From Ammoniphilus oxalaticus (GTDB lineage: Bacteria > Bacillota > Bacilli > Aneurinibacillales > RAOX-1): a stretch of DNA of 64,000 bases. Both the position numbers and the translations under genes were made by a program. Every line of letters starts with the position of its first letter. Positions within the stretch are counted from its first letter, which is position 1. The notes under the pieces were generated by a model, which made no database searches, had not been told where the DNA came from, and saw nothing but the letters and a program-made list of their open reading frames with translations. The DNA is taken from NCBI RefSeq assembly GCF_003609605.1, contig NZ_MCHY01000009.1, forward strand, positions 94,074 through 158,073. The letters are read 5' to 3'. Of the stretch, positions 9,206 to 18,090 are shown one piece after another.

Positions 9206-9637
9206 TTACTTTTTGGATGGATCTGTAACTGGAGATACCGTGAACTTTCCGTACTTTACGCCTTTGGCGCTAATCAGCTGATCACTTAACTGGCGCAGTT
9301 GCCCCGACTTTCCTTTGACAACAATAAGTTCCAAACAATTATCATGGTCCAAATGAAAATGGGTGGTCGCTAAGATCATATCATGCATTTTATGTTGAAT
9401 TTCCGTCAATTCCTGAAGCGCGTCACGTTGATGATGATCATAGAAAATAAGAATACTGCCCGCCACATATTGCTCATCGTCTTCCCATGCTTTTTGCACG
9501 AGCGCGTCGCGAACAAGGTTGCGAACCGCTTCTGAACGATTTTCATAACCTGTCTCTTGTATCCATTGATCGAACTGTTGCAATAACCCTTCATCCATGG
9601 AAACGCCAAACCGTTTCAATGTTGATCCCGTATCCAA
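9206..9637 (-). CDS. nikR: Nickel-responsive transcriptional regulator NikR
   Basis: A 143-residue ribbon-helix-helix repressor with a C-terminal ACT-like nickel-binding domain. The high-affinity Ni ligands line up with the known set: His82, His93, His95 and Cys101 (TTHFHLDHDNCLE). It starts at TTG 9637 behind AGGTGG. No nickel transporter, urease or hydrogenase gene is in the window, so its targets lie elsewhere. A 15-bp inverted repeat overlaps its own start codon (9628-9642). Confidence 0.92.
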   Translation of the reverse strand: MDTGSTLKRFGVSMDEGLLQQFDQWIQETGYENRSEAVRNLVRDALVQKAWEDDEQYVAGSILIFYDHHQRDALQELTEIQHKMHDMILATTHFHLDHDNCLELIVVKGKSGQLRQLSDQLISAKGVKYGKFTVSPVTDPSKK

Positions 9638-9642
9638 TACGG
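9628..9642. promoter_or_regulatory. Inverted repeat over the nikR start codon
   Basis: CCGTAT-CCA-ATACGG, 6-bp arms, covers the TTG start and ends against the ribosome binding site. It could be an autoregulatory site, but it does not match the long-spaced NikR operators known from E. coli or Helicobacter. Confidence 0.3.
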
Positions 9643-9820
9643 ACCACCTCTCCCCTGACTAATTTCAATGATTATTCAATGAGCGACCTCTTTATTATAC
9701 AGACCTTTCGGAACCATCAGCAACACGGTTTAAATAATGGCAACTTAAGCAATGGAGAATATATATTTTCGTACTACGGAAAATAATAACGCGCGCGCAA
9801 ATCTCAAGCGGAGGGATACA

Positions 9821-10681
9821 ATGGATAAAGAGTTGTCTTACGGCGAAGATTATAAATATATTCCAGCTACTTCAGTCAACAGTGGAATCGGGGTGGAAGT
9901 TTTACCTGATCTCTACTGTCATACAGTTCAAATTGTCAATATTAGCTTAGTGGGCAAACCCGACTCATCCGATTTTGTACTAGTAGACGCGGGCATGCCA
10001 GGATCGGCTGATGAGATCATTGCCGCAACAGAAAAACGTTTTGGCGCGGGAAGTCGTCCCCAAGCGATTGTTTTAACCCATGGACATTTTGACCATGTCG
10101 GCGCAATTATTGAACTCATCGAACATTGGGACACGCCTGTCTATGCTCACGAGTTAGAGTTACCTTTCCTAACTGGGAAAGAGAATTACCCCGATCCCGA
10201 TCCAACTGTCGAAGGAGGCTTAATCGCTAAGATGTCTCCTATATTCCCAAACGAACCACTTAATCTAGGCAGTCGCATCCAACCCCTTCCTTCCGATGGA
10301 AGTGTCCCTCACTTAACAGGATTTCGTTGGATTCATACGCCAGGTCATACACCAGGTCATGTTTCGCTATTTCGCGAATCCGATCGAGCGTTGATTGCGG
10401 GAGACGCCTTTATTACGGTGAAACAAGACTCCCTCTTCAAGGTTCTAACTCAGGAGATTGAAATTAGCGAACCGCCGAGGTACCTTACAACAGATTGGAA
10501 AGCTGCGAAACATTCACTTGGGAAGTTAAGGGATATACAACCAGCCGTGGCGATCACTGGACACGGACTCCCTGTTTCAGGAGAACTGTTGACGATAGGT
10601 TTGGATAAGTTAGTGAATGAATTCAATCAAATAGCGACTCCTGATTATGGTAAGTATGTCGAAAACGAGCATCACCACTAA
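9821..10681 (+). CDS. Metallo-beta-lactamase-fold hydrolase
   Basis: A 286-residue MBL-fold protein. The metal-binding HGHFDHVG motif, the HTPGHTPGH motif and later Asp (AGDAF) and His (TGHGLP) ligands are all present, so a two-metal site is expected. The Glx-II-like order suggests a thioester or lactone hydrolase; the substrate is not readable. ATG 9821 has GCGGAGGG in front; an upstream in-frame ATG at 9752 has no such site. Divergent from nikR. Confidence 0.85.
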   Translation: MDKELSYGEDYKYIPATSVNSGIGVEVLPDLYCHTVQIVNISLVGKPDSSDFVLVDAGMPGSADEIIAATEKRFGAGSRPQAIVLTHGHFDHVGAIIELIEHWDTPVYAHELELPFLTGKENYPDPDPTVEGGLIAKMSPIFPNEPLNLGSRIQPLPSDGSVPHLTGFRWIHTPGHTPGHVSLFRESDRALIAGDAFITVKQDSLFKVLTQEIEISEPPRYLTTDWKAAKHSLGKLRDIQPAVAITGHGLPVSGELLTIGLDKLVNEFNQIATPDYGKYVENEHHH

Positions 10682-10690
10682 TTAAAAATT

Positions 10691-10733
10691 GTAGCCGATG
10701 ATTCTTTAACTAGATTCATCGGCTACTTTAGAT
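10691..10733. terminator. Bidirectional terminator
   Basis: Stem GTAGCCGATGA / TCATCGGCTAC between convergent genes, with short T-rich tails. Confidence 0.7.
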
Positions 10734-11413
10734 TAATTCAATATCACCTTCTCAATACATTCAGGACCATCATTCCTTACATTGCCAACGATGGGAGAAA
10801 CAGTATGACACTTCATCTCTGCTTCCGAAAAAGGTACAAGCAGACTTAATAATTGCGCAGTATCTGTATTATGTCCGTTTATCCACTTCTGCTCATCTTC
10901 TTTTCTCAATATAACTGGCATCCGATCGTGAACATCCGCCACCAACTCATTTGGCGAAGTTGTAATGATCGTACAAGTACTTATCTTTTCGCCGCTCTTC
11001 GGACAGATCCAGCTGTCATACAAACCCGCCATGCTAAATATGCTCTCATCCTCTAACATAAATCGGATCGGTTGCTTCTTCCCATTGATCGTTTTCCATT
11101 CATAAAACGAATCCGCTGGAATTAAGCACCTTTTCCTACTAACAAGGTTTCTAAAAGACGGACGCTCCAACAGTGTTTCGGATCGCGCATTAATCATCCG
11201 ACTAGCCATGCTTTCATCTTTCGCCCACGACGGGACAAGCCCCCAGCGCAATTGGCCTAGCCGATTCCTCTCGCCGTCATGAATAACTGCCGCGATCATC
11301 TGCATTGGAGCCACATTATAACGAGGATCATGAAACGGATCTAACGCGTACTCAATCCCATATCGAATGATCAACTCATCAAAAATGCCCGTTAACGTGA
11401 ATCTGCCACACAT
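10733..11413 (-). CDS. YedK/HMCES family DNA-crosslink sensor (SOS response-associated peptidase)
   Basis: The chosen start gives MCGRFTLTG, in which Cys2 becomes N-terminal after methionine removal and forms the covalent link to abasic sites. Other family residues are the RYNVAPMQ motif, NARSET and the CLIPADSFYEWK motif with the catalytic Glu, and a late VHDRMPVIL with His. At 226 residues it has the usual length. GGAGTGAG precedes ATG 11413. A longer frame to 11467 would overlap the upstream gene and hide Cys2, so I rejected it. It protects abasic sites in single-stranded DNA. Confidence 0.92.
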   Translation of the reverse strand: MCGRFTLTGIFDELIIRYGIEYALDPFHDPRYNVAPMQMIAAVIHDGERNRLGQLRWGLVPSWAKDESMASRMINARSETLLERPSFRNLVSRKRCLIPADSFYEWKTINGKKQPIRFMLEDESIFSMAGLYDSWICPKSGEKISTCTIITTSPNELVADVHDRMPVILRKEDEQKWINGHNTDTAQLLSLLVPFSEAEMKCHTVSPIVGNVRNDGPECIEKVILN

Positions 11414-11429
11414 AAATATCTCACTCCGA

Positions 11430-11936
11430 CTATTTAATCTTTGACCGTTCCCACAACGCAATCCCAATAGGCGCCAGGGTAGCTATTAGAAAAACAGGTA
11501 TGAACCATTTACCAAACCCTTTGCCCCACTCCAATGAAATCCAAATCGATTCAACTAAAATAAGAGCAAATATAATCAAACAAATGTTTTTTAACTGGTT
11601 AACTAACTTTCTGCTGTTAAGATAGAATTGGGCCGCATTTGACTCGTTCAACCGTTCAGGATAATTGTGCATCTGCGGAAATTTTTCTAATGCCTGCATT
11701 GAAATGATTAAAAGCAATCCGATCGCGGGCAAAATAAGCAATTCTCCCTTTCCTCCCCAGCGGTCGACCTCTCCTAACGCATTAAAATGGGCAGGAACTC
11801 GAGCGGGGAGCTTATTCCATAACAGGATTAATAAACCGATCGAGCAAATAAACATCCCGTATCCAAGCCCGTCCCAAATGCGTTCTACACTTGTTTTTGG
11901 TATATCAAGGCTCGATCGTTGTGAGGAATCCGACAT
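11430..11936 (-). CDS. DUF1648 membrane protein
   Basis: A 168-residue protein with four hydrophobic segments. Its RVPAHFNALGEVDRWGGK segment after the first helix is the DUF1648 signature (P.HFN..G..D.WG). Similar domains occur in SdpI-type immunity proteins, but here only the first half of such a protein is present. Function unknown. It lies 16 bases upstream of the YedK-like gene on the same strand and is probably co-transcribed. Confidence 0.75.
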   Translation of the reverse strand: MSDSSQRSSLDIPKTSVERIWDGLGYGMFICSIGLLILLWNKLPARVPAHFNALGEVDRWGGKGELLILPAIGLLLIISMQALEKFPQMHNYPERLNESNAAQFYLNSRKLVNQLKNICLIIFALILVESIWISLEWGKGFGKWFIPVFLIATLAPIGIALWERSKIK

Positions 11937-12124
11937 GTATGTTATTCACCCCTCGCTGTGAAATAAACCGTTTTCTTAACTATAGCATACTATAACTTAC
12001 AACAAATCAAGGGAAATTCGCAATCTAAACACGTTTCGAGCTAGTTGCAATTTTCTAACTGCTGCAATATAATATGAGGCCAATACTTAGGATCTAATAC
12101 TTTTTTAGGAAGGGGCATTATACT

Positions 12125-12691
12125 TTGTATTTTATTAAGGAAGAAAATGAAATTATTATCCCGGAAAATCCCATCTCAAGATTTTTATTCAACAATGTTC
12201 ACGCGGGTTTGATATGGCTATTGGTTAGACTTTATCTAGGATATGCTTGGCTTACAGCAGGTTGGGGTAAAGTAACAAGTGACGCTTGGACAGGAGAAAA
12301 CGCTGGCGCCGCCGTCCAAGGTTTTATTGGAGGGGCGCTAGCGAAAGCCGAAGAGGGCGGAGATGTTGCGGGATGGTACGCTCACTTTTTGCAAAACGTA
12401 GCGCTTCCAAACGCAAAACTATTCAGCTTCATCGTTGCATGGGGAGAAGTCCTTGTTGGATTAGGACTGATCGTAGGGTTACTAACTGGAATAGCTGCCT
12501 TCTTTGGAACCGTTATGAATGTTAGCTTTTTATTTGCGGGCACATTAAGCACAAATCCGCTTCTGTTTATTTTAGCGACTTGGCTTGTGCTTGCTTGGAA
12601 AAATGCGGGCTGGTATGGACTAGATCGCTGGGCTCTTCCTTTACTCGGCACGCCATGGCACCGTAAATCGAAAGACAACATAGAAACATAA
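12125..12691 (+). CDS. DoxX-like integral membrane protein
   Basis: A 188-residue protein with four membrane helices and the DoxX/DoxD features LYLGYAWLTAGWGK after helix 1, EVLVGLGLIVGLLTGIAA and FLFAGTLSTNP. Such proteins are linked to quinone-dependent oxidation (the TQO small subunit) or membrane redox balance; which applies is unknown. TTG start behind AGGAAGGGG. Its own terminator follows. Confidence 0.8.
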   Translation: MYFIKEENEIIIPENPISRFLFNNVHAGLIWLLVRLYLGYAWLTAGWGKVTSDAWTGENAGAAVQGFIGGALAKAEEGGDVAGWYAHFLQNVALPNAKLFSFIVAWGEVLVGLGLIVGLLTGIAAFFGTVMNVSFLFAGTLSTNPLLFILATWLVLAWKNAGWYGLDRWALPLLGTPWHRKSKDNIET

Positions 12692-12703
12692 CAAAACGAA
12701 TAG

Positions 12704-12743
12704 ATGCTCTGAACAACCTATGTTCAGAGCATTTCTATTTTTC
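12704..12743 (+). terminator. Terminator of the DoxX-like gene
   Basis: 11-bp stem ATGCTCTGAAC / GTTCAGAGCAT followed by TTCTATTTTT. Confidence 0.85.
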
Positions 12744-12851
12744 CCCTACCAATTTGGATATTCCGCCTACATTACTTTAGAATGGGTATAATAGAAATTT
12801 GTGGTATAAACCCTTCCCGCTATCGTATAAAAGTACAAGGGGGGATCCATT

Positions 12852-13190
12852 CTGAAAACAATTTATAAAAAATGGTTAAATAATGCGTCCACTTTACTAT
12901 GTATCCGTTTATTGCTCGTGTTAAGCATCTCGGATGCGGTATGCACAGACCTAGGGATCAGATTTAATCTCATCGATGAAGCGAACCCTCTTGTTAAATT
13001 AATGTATGAAACAAGCATCTGGCTATTTTACGGTTGTAAGATATTCTTTCCATTACTCTTATTGATCTATTACCCTACATTTAATCCGACCAGAAGAGTC
13101 AAGGCAGTCATTGCAACCGTAACGCTTGTCTACATACTTGTTAATTTGTATCACCTGCTTTGGATTGCAATCGCTGTTTTTTATTTGTAG
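12852..13190 (+). CDS. Small membrane protein, DUF5658-like
   Basis: About 112 residues, three membrane segments, with the pattern SISDAVCTDLG...EANPLVKLM (D..T..G...E.NP) that I associate with DUF5658. No ATG, GTG or TTG start fits the ribosome binding site: the frame is open to AAGGGGGG at 12837-12844 and the codons at the right distance are ATT 12849 and CTG 12852. The first common start, TTG 12912, has no ribosome binding site and would cut the first 20 conserved-looking residues. Function unknown. A non-standard start is my inference. Confidence 0.65.
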   Translation: MKTIYKKWLNNASTLLCIRLLLVLSISDAVCTDLGIRFNLIDEANPLVKLMYETSIWLFYGCKIFFPLLLLIYYPTFNPTRRVKAVIATVTLVYILVNLYHLLWIAIAVFYL

Positions 13191-13198
13191 GTTTTTTT

Positions 13199-13228
13199 AA
13201 AAAAAGAAGGGGGCCAAAAGCCCCCTTC
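13199..13228 (-). terminator. Terminator of the glmM operon
   Basis: Stem GAAGGGGGC / GCCCCCTTC; on the minus strand it is followed by TTTTTTT. Confidence 0.85.
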
Positions 13229-13229
13229 C

Positions 13230-14576
13230 TTACGCCAACTCTTTTTTCACCGTTTCTACGATTTGATCTACGTATTGCTGCAATTCACCTTCATCAGGAC
13301 CTTCTGCCATTACACGCACAATCGGCTCCGTACCGGAAGGTCGCACGAGGACACGACCGCTGTCGCCAAGTTGTTCTTCGACCCCTTCAATCACTTGTTT
13401 AATACTCAAATTACCATTCAGTTTAGATTTGTCATTAACAGGCACATTCACTAAAATTTGCGGGAACTTTCTCATCCGCTCCGCTAGACTAGATAGCGGA
13501 ATTCCCTCGGAAACCATCACATCCAGTAATTGAATTGCTGTCAACATCCCGTCGCCAGTCGTATTATAGTCAAGCATAATAATATGACCTGATTGTTCCC
13601 CGCCCAAACAGTAACCGCCCTTAATCATTTCTTCCATCACGTAGCGATCTCCGACTTGCGTCTGTTTTGCGTCGATATCCAGCTCTTCTACGGCCTTATA
13701 AAAACCAAGATTGCTCATTACGGTAGATACGACTGTATTTCTTTTTAACTTTAGATTTTTAGCCATGGACTCTGCTAAAATAAACAAGATGTGGTCCCCA
13801 TCAACGATATTGCCCTTTTCATCAATGGCGATTAATCGATCTGCATCTCCATCAAACGCCAGCCCGACATCCGCCTTATGCTCTAGGACTGCCTCACGGG
13901 CATTTTCAGGATGCGTTGAACCGCAATCTTCATTAATATTAAGTCCATCTGGATTGTTATCCAGCAAGATCATATCCGCGCCAAGATCACCAAATAGTTG
14001 GGGGGCAATGGAAGAAACCGCTCCATTGGCGCAATCTAGCACAACTTTTAACCCCTCAAATTCATTTTTAACGGTCGTCTTTAGGTGGGAGAGATATTTT
14101 TGGCCTCCTTCTCGGAAATCCATCACCGCTCCGATCTCATTTCCGATTGGACGCGGCAACTCATCAACATCAGCATCTAGTAAAGCCTCTATCTCCGCTT
14201 CCAATTCATCTGTCAGCTTAAAACCATCTCCTCCAAAAAACTTAATGCCATTATCGGCAACTGGATTGTGTGAAGCGGAAATCATCACTCCCGCGTCCGC
14301 TCCTAAGGCCCTTGTAAGAAAGGACACGCCTGGCGTAGAGATCACGCCTAACCGCATCACTTCCACACCGATGGAAAGTAGTCCAGCAACCAAGGCTCCT
14401 TCTAGCATATGACCCGACACTCTCGTGTCACGGCCAATGACAACTTTTGGCCTCACTTCCGTTTTGTCTTTTGTAAGAACATATCCACCGCATCTTCCAA
14501 GTTTAAACGCTAATTCTGGAGTTAGTTCTTGGTTGGCAACCCCTCTGACCCCATCGGTACCAAAATATTTACCCAA
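13230..14576 (-). CDS. glmM: Phosphoglucosamine mutase
   Basis: A 448-residue alpha-D-phosphohexomutase. It has the N-terminal [12 protein letters not shown] motif, the phosphoserine loop MISASHNP (Ser102), the metal loop FDGDADR and the sugar/phosphate loops GGEQSGH and [12 protein letters not shown]. It converts glucosamine-6-P to glucosamine-1-P for UDP-GlcNAc synthesis. Last gene of sigW-rsiW-cdaA-cdaR-glmM. The terminator follows at once, so glmS and its ribozyme are not downstream here. Confidence 0.97.
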   Translation of the reverse strand: MGKYFGTDGVRGVANQELTPELAFKLGRCGGYVLTKDKTEVRPKVVIGRDTRVSGHMLEGALVAGLLSIGVEVMRLGVISTPGVSFLTRALGADAGVMISASHNPVADNGIKFFGGDGFKLTDELEAEIEALLDADVDELPRPIGNEIGAVMDFREGGQKYLSHLKTTVKNEFEGLKVVLDCANGAVSSIAPQLFGDLGADMILLDNNPDGLNINEDCGSTHPENAREAVLEHKADVGLAFDGDADRLIAIDEKGNIVDGDHILFILAESMAKNLKLKRNTVVSTVMSNLGFYKAVEELDIDAKQTQVGDRYVMEEMIKGGYCLGGEQSGHIIMLDYNTTGDGMLTAIQLLDVMVSEGIPLSSLAERMRKFPQILVNVPVNDKSKLNGNLSIKQVIEGVEEQLGDSGRVLVRPSGTEPIVRVMAEGPDEGELQQYVDQIVETVKKELA

Positions 14577-14621
14577 TTAAACCCTCTCCCTTTCTGGTCT
14601 TCCAATGTAATACTGTAAGCT

Positions 14622-15851
14622 CTATTCCACTTTTTCTATTCGAATGACAGCGCGAAGCGGCTGCGCCTCTTGCATTGTTGAAATAAAGGTCGGTAAATTG
14701 ATTAAAACAGGCGCCTCATGTTCTCCAGGCGGTAAATTACTACTGTCAATATATAGTTGAATATCCTCTTTAGTTAATTCATTTACGTGTTTCACAGAAC
14801 CTTGAACCATCAACGGCATTTTCCCGTTTTCAGGACTAATGAAAACAACCTTCAATCCATCGCCAAGTCCATTAATAGAAATAGGAATGTCCTCGAATGT
14901 CCGCGTGGTCGATGAAGTGATGTTGATTTCTAGTTCAATGAAATCAGGTTCCGTTTTAATCACGTTCGGAAGTAATGGAACTTTTAATTGCATAAAACGG
15001 TCTTCCTTAATTTTGGCTAAATCAATTTCTGGTCCAGGGTAGAAATTTAATTTATCAATTACTTCTAACGGTCCATAAACGGTTACTTTGTCTGTAAGCA
15101 CCTTGATATCTTCAATGCTAAAACCCGCTGGAGACTCATTCACATAGCTCATCTTAATTGGCATCTGTTTATTTGGACTTGTGACAGGTATTTTCACTTC
15201 TACCACGGCTGGATTAACCTCTGCCTCGAGGGGATTACCTTTCTTGTCCAACACCCGAATCGGGACGGTTTGTTCAATCCCTGCTCGAGCGGATGCGATA
15301 TCTATGTTTACTTGTACTTGTCCCATCTCGCGTATTTTACTTTCTGGTAACGTGACGTGCACTCGCTTTGGCGTAAGGATGGCTTCACCGACAGAATACC
15401 CTTCAGCCACATCTCCAACAAACTGGGCGATGACATCCTTTTCCACCGTTTGCTTTTCTTCTAAGACAACATCGACTTTCTCAGGAATGACACGGACCGA
15501 TAACCCACTAGGAAACCCGCTATAATGCACTGGGACTTTCCAAGCGCCTTTTTCAAAGTCGGTAAGATCGATGTAAACCTCGTAGTCGCTTGGCGAGATA
15601 TTTTTATTTAGAGCGGATGGAGCGCCTTTTAGTTCTACGGTAACCGTTTTCGGCATCTTAATAATCGCCAATCGATTGCTATCATACTTTGGCGTTAAGC
15701 TAACTTCGCTAATTCGGTAAGTTTCCACGGGATTGTTATATTTTGGAGCTCCGCTGGGTTCATTTCCATTGACAACAAACCATAAAGCAATCGCTAAAAA
15801 CAAGGCGACTATTTTCACGGCATTGTTATTGCGCAACAATCTATCCATCAT
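14622..15851 (-). CDS. cdaR: CdaA regulator, YbbR-domain protein
   Basis: A 409-residue protein with one N-terminal membrane helix (about 12-27) and then extracytoplasmic YbbR repeats, seen as recurring P..V.V.L.G motifs (e.g. PKTVTVELKGA, PEKVDVVLEEK, PKRVHVTLPES). In B. subtilis CdaR binds CdaA and tunes c-di-AMP synthesis. The start overlaps the cdaA stop by 11 bases, which fits translational coupling. Confidence 0.93.
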   Translation of the reverse strand: MMDRLLRNNNAVKIVALFLAIALWFVVNGNEPSGAPKYNNPVETYRISEVSLTPKYDSNRLAIIKMPKTVTVELKGAPSALNKNISPSDYEVYIDLTDFEKGAWKVPVHYSGFPSGLSVRVIPEKVDVVLEEKQTVEKDVIAQFVGDVAEGYSVGEAILTPKRVHVTLPESKIREMGQVQVNIDIASARAGIEQTVPIRVLDKKGNPLEAEVNPAVVEVKIPVTSPNKQMPIKMSYVNESPAGFSIEDIKVLTDKVTVYGPLEVIDKLNFYPGPEIDLAKIKEDRFMQLKVPLLPNVIKTEPDFIELEINITSSTTRTFEDIPISINGLGDGLKVVFISPENGKMPLMVQGSVKHVNELTKEDIQLYIDSSNLPPGEHEAPVLINLPTFISTMQEAQPLRAVIRIEKVE

Positions 15852-16662
15852 TTTCCTTCCCCCTCCTTCGTTGCCAAAGAGGGCGGCTCGCCCTTACGGG
15901 GGGCTGTAATTCCAACGCGAGAAACTCTTGCAGCTCGTCCTCTGAAAGATTGCGATTTATTTCACTATTCCGAGCAAGCGAAATTTGACCTGTCTCCTCA
16001 GAAACGATCAAGGAAATAGCATCCGATACTTCACTCATACCGATCGCGGCTCTGTGACGGGTCCCCAGCTCCTTATTGATCATGGGATTTTCTGATAACG
16101 GAAGATAACACCCTGCCGCCATCACATCTTCTTTACGAATGATAACCGCTCCATCGTGAAGCGGAGTGTTGGGAATAAAAATATTAATGAGCAGTTCGGA
16201 ACTAACTTTTCCGCCAATTTCGATTCCTGTCTCAATGTAATCAGATAGGCCCGTTTCTTTCTCTAAAACAATCAGAGCGCCAATTCTTCTCTTTGACATG
16301 TACTGCATTGCCTTATTGATTTCTCCAACCATTCGTAACGCAACCTGATCATCTGGTTGGTTTGAACGAGAGAAGATTCGTCCTCTTCCCAGTTGTTCCA
16401 ACGCGCGGCGTAATTCCGGTTGGAAGATGATTAAAATTGCTAACAAACCAATATTTAAAGCTTGTGACATGAGCCACTGCAACGTTCTTAAACCAAAGTA
16501 TGTACTGAGCAGCCACGTCACCACAATGACGATAATTCCTTTAAATAGTTGGATTGCGCGCGTTCCTCTCAGAACGATAATCAATTTATAAATCAAGTAG
16601 GTTACGAGGAGAATATCAATGGCATCACTTAGATACTCTAGCATGTTTGGCAGTGGACCCAT
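15841..16662 (-). CDS. cdaA: Diadenylate cyclase (c-di-AMP synthase)
   Basis: Three N-terminal membrane helices (about 15-75) and then a DAC domain with the two catalytic motifs LHDGAVII (DGA) and GTRHRAAIG (RHR). It condenses two ATP to cyclic di-AMP at the membrane, acting in potassium homeostasis and wall integrity. The C-terminal 30 residues are proline/arginine rich and unstructured-looking. ATG 16662. Gene order with cdaR and glmM is the canonical one. Confidence 0.97.
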   Translation of the reverse strand: MGPLPNMLEYLSDAIDILLVTYLIYKLIIVLRGTRAIQLFKGIIVIVVTWLLSTYFGLRTLQWLMSQALNIGLLAILIIFQPELRRALEQLGRGRIFSRSNQPDDQVALRMVGEINKAMQYMSKRRIGALIVLEKETGLSDYIETGIEIGGKVSSELLINIFIPNTPLHDGAVIIRKEDVMAAGCYLPLSENPMINKELGTRHRAAIGMSEVSDAISLIVSEETGQISLARNSEINRNLSEDELQEFLALELQPPVRASRPLWQRRRGKENDG

Positions 16663-16748
16663 GATAAATCCCCCATCTTTTGTCTTTATAACATAGTATA
16701 CACTAAGCGATAAATTGATTGCTATGTTTCTTGGGCAGTCCTTCTACG

Positions 16749-17360
16749 TTATGGAATAATTTGGAGCGCGATTCGTTTGATATGAAACCAAACCCATTCC
16801 ACGGCCCGATTAATTTCTTCGCACTTCCCGCCAACAGACCCCGTGGAATCAAATAGGACGTTCCCATCAATAACCGTAACATTTCCCAAGACTTTCCCTT
16901 TGATTTCAAGATCAGCGTTTCGAATCAAAATATCGCCGTCTACTACACTGCTGGACGGCACGATTACCTTGCGACTAGATTCATCAATCTGTAACTTATA
17001 AAGTTGATCTGACGTTAGTTGAAATTGTTGAAAACTTGTCCAATGCGCGGCTAGACCCGCGATTAACAATAAAAAAAGTAGAGATCCGGTGACAAACAAA
17101 GGGTGGCGACGCATCTTTTGTTTCCAGATACGCGGATAGGATTCCTTCGGCAAAGCGGCGAGCACTTGATCCGTGAAATTCAATGGAGCATAAACACGCG
17201 AAGCGCTTTGAACAAAGGCAACGGTATGTTGCAAGGATTGAAATCGTTGTTTGCAAGCCGAGCAGCTCATTAAATGCCGTTTAAGTTCGAGCTCCTCTTG
17301 ACGCGCTAGGTCTTCATCCAAATAATCATGAATAAGGCTAATAGCCTGTTTGCAATCCAC
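16749..17360 (-). CDS. rsiW: Anti-sigma-W factor
   Basis: 203 residues. A zinc-binding anti-sigma domain with H29-x3-C33-x2-C36 lies in the cytosol, followed by a single membrane helix at about 86-106. The extracytoplasmic tail (about 130-185) contains repeated short strands such as VDGDILIRNADLEIKGKVLG that look like a small bactofilin-type beta-solenoid. It would hold SigW inactive until regulated proteolysis. GTG start behind AAGGGGG, 29 bases after sigW. Confidence 0.88.
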   Translation of the reverse strand: MDCKQAISLIHDYLDEDLARQEELELKRHLMSCSACKQRFQSLQHTVAFVQSASRVYAPLNFTDQVLAALPKESYPRIWKQKMRRHPLFVTGSLLFLLLIAGLAAHWTSFQQFQLTSDQLYKLQIDESSRKVIVPSSSVVDGDILIRNADLEIKGKVLGNVTVIDGNVLFDSTGSVGGKCEEINRAVEWVWFHIKRIALQIIP

Positions 17361-17389
17361 GATTTACATCCCCCTTTCTTTACATTCGA

Positions 17390-17953
17390 TTAAAACAAGT
17401 TTAGTTTTTTTCGCAAAGCTTCGCGGCCTCTGTGAATTCGAGTCTTAATCGTGGAGACGGGTATTTTCAAAACCTCGCTAATTTCATTTAATGATAGATC
17501 TTCTAAATAGCGCAAAACCATGACAGAGCGATATTTTGGGGTCAAGCTATTGATTGCCTCTTGTACTTGTCCTTGTAGTTCTCCCGTTAAAAATTCGTCC
17601 TCAGGGCCCTTTCCAGGATCTGATAAACGATCATGCCAGTCCAATCCGTCTGTACCGACTAACTGTTTATCAAGGGAGTACACTTGTCTTCTTTTGCGAA
17701 GTTGATCAATTGATAAATTAGAGGCAATACGATAGATCCAGGTTGAAAATTTATACTTTGGATCGTAGCTATCGATGTTCGCAAAAACACGCAGAAACGT
17801 TTCTTGAGCCACGTCCTCTGCTTCTTGCTGATTACCGACCATCCGATAAGAAACCTTGTAAACCTTATCTTTATATAGCTCCACTAATTCCGCAAAAGCT
17901 TCTCGATCCCCTTTTTTTATTCTTTTTATTAAATTTTCTTCAATCGAGCGCAT
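17390..17953 (-). CDS. sigW: ECF sigma factor SigW
   Basis: 187 residues from ATG 17953 (AAAGGGG in front), the same length as B. subtilis SigW; a longer frame to 17989 lacks a ribosome binding site. Region 2 shows AEDVAQETFLRVFANIDSYD and FSTWIYRIASNLSIDQLRKR; region 4 shows SLNEISEVLKIPVSTIKTRIHRGR. It directs transcription of cell-envelope stress genes and sits under a sequence resembling its own promoter class. Confidence 0.95.
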   Translation of the reverse strand: MRSIEENLIKRIKKGDREAFAELVELYKDKVYKVSYRMVGNQQEAEDVAQETFLRVFANIDSYDPKYKFSTWIYRIASNLSIDQLRKRRQVYSLDKQLVGTDGLDWHDRLSDPGKGPEDEFLTGELQGQVQEAINSLTPKYRSVMVLRYLEDLSLNEISEVLKIPVSTIKTRIHRGREALRKKLNLF

Positions 17954-17995
17954 GTGCCTACCCCTTTTACCCTCACCTCTAAGGTTCAATTAATA

Positions 17996-18022
17996 TACGA
18001 AAACGTCTATCGAGAAGTTTCA
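17996..18022 (-). promoter_or_regulatory. Sigma-W type autoregulatory promoter of sigW
   Basis: Minus-strand TGAAAC (18022-18017), a 17-base spacer and CGTATA starting at 17999. B. subtilis sigma-W promoters use TGAAAC and CGTA with about 16 bases between. It sits 43 bases before the sigW start. Confidence 0.75.
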
Positions 18023-18028
18023 AAACAA

Positions 18029-18071
18029 AAAGAATACATCCTTCATCCTTGTGAGAAGAACATATTCTTTA
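18029..18071 (-). terminator. Possible terminator of rocF
   Basis: Interrupted stem AAAGAATA...CTTC / GAAG...TATTCTTT followed by TTG on the minus strand, between rocF and the sigW promoter. The bulges make it a weak call. Confidence 0.4.
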
Positions 18072-18090
18072 TCCTGATCATCACGTAATA

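Noticed and set aside
13711-14412. Long plus-strand frame opposite glmM
   Set aside because: Shadow of glmM codon usage: low-complexity Ser/Pro-rich translation and no ribosome binding site.
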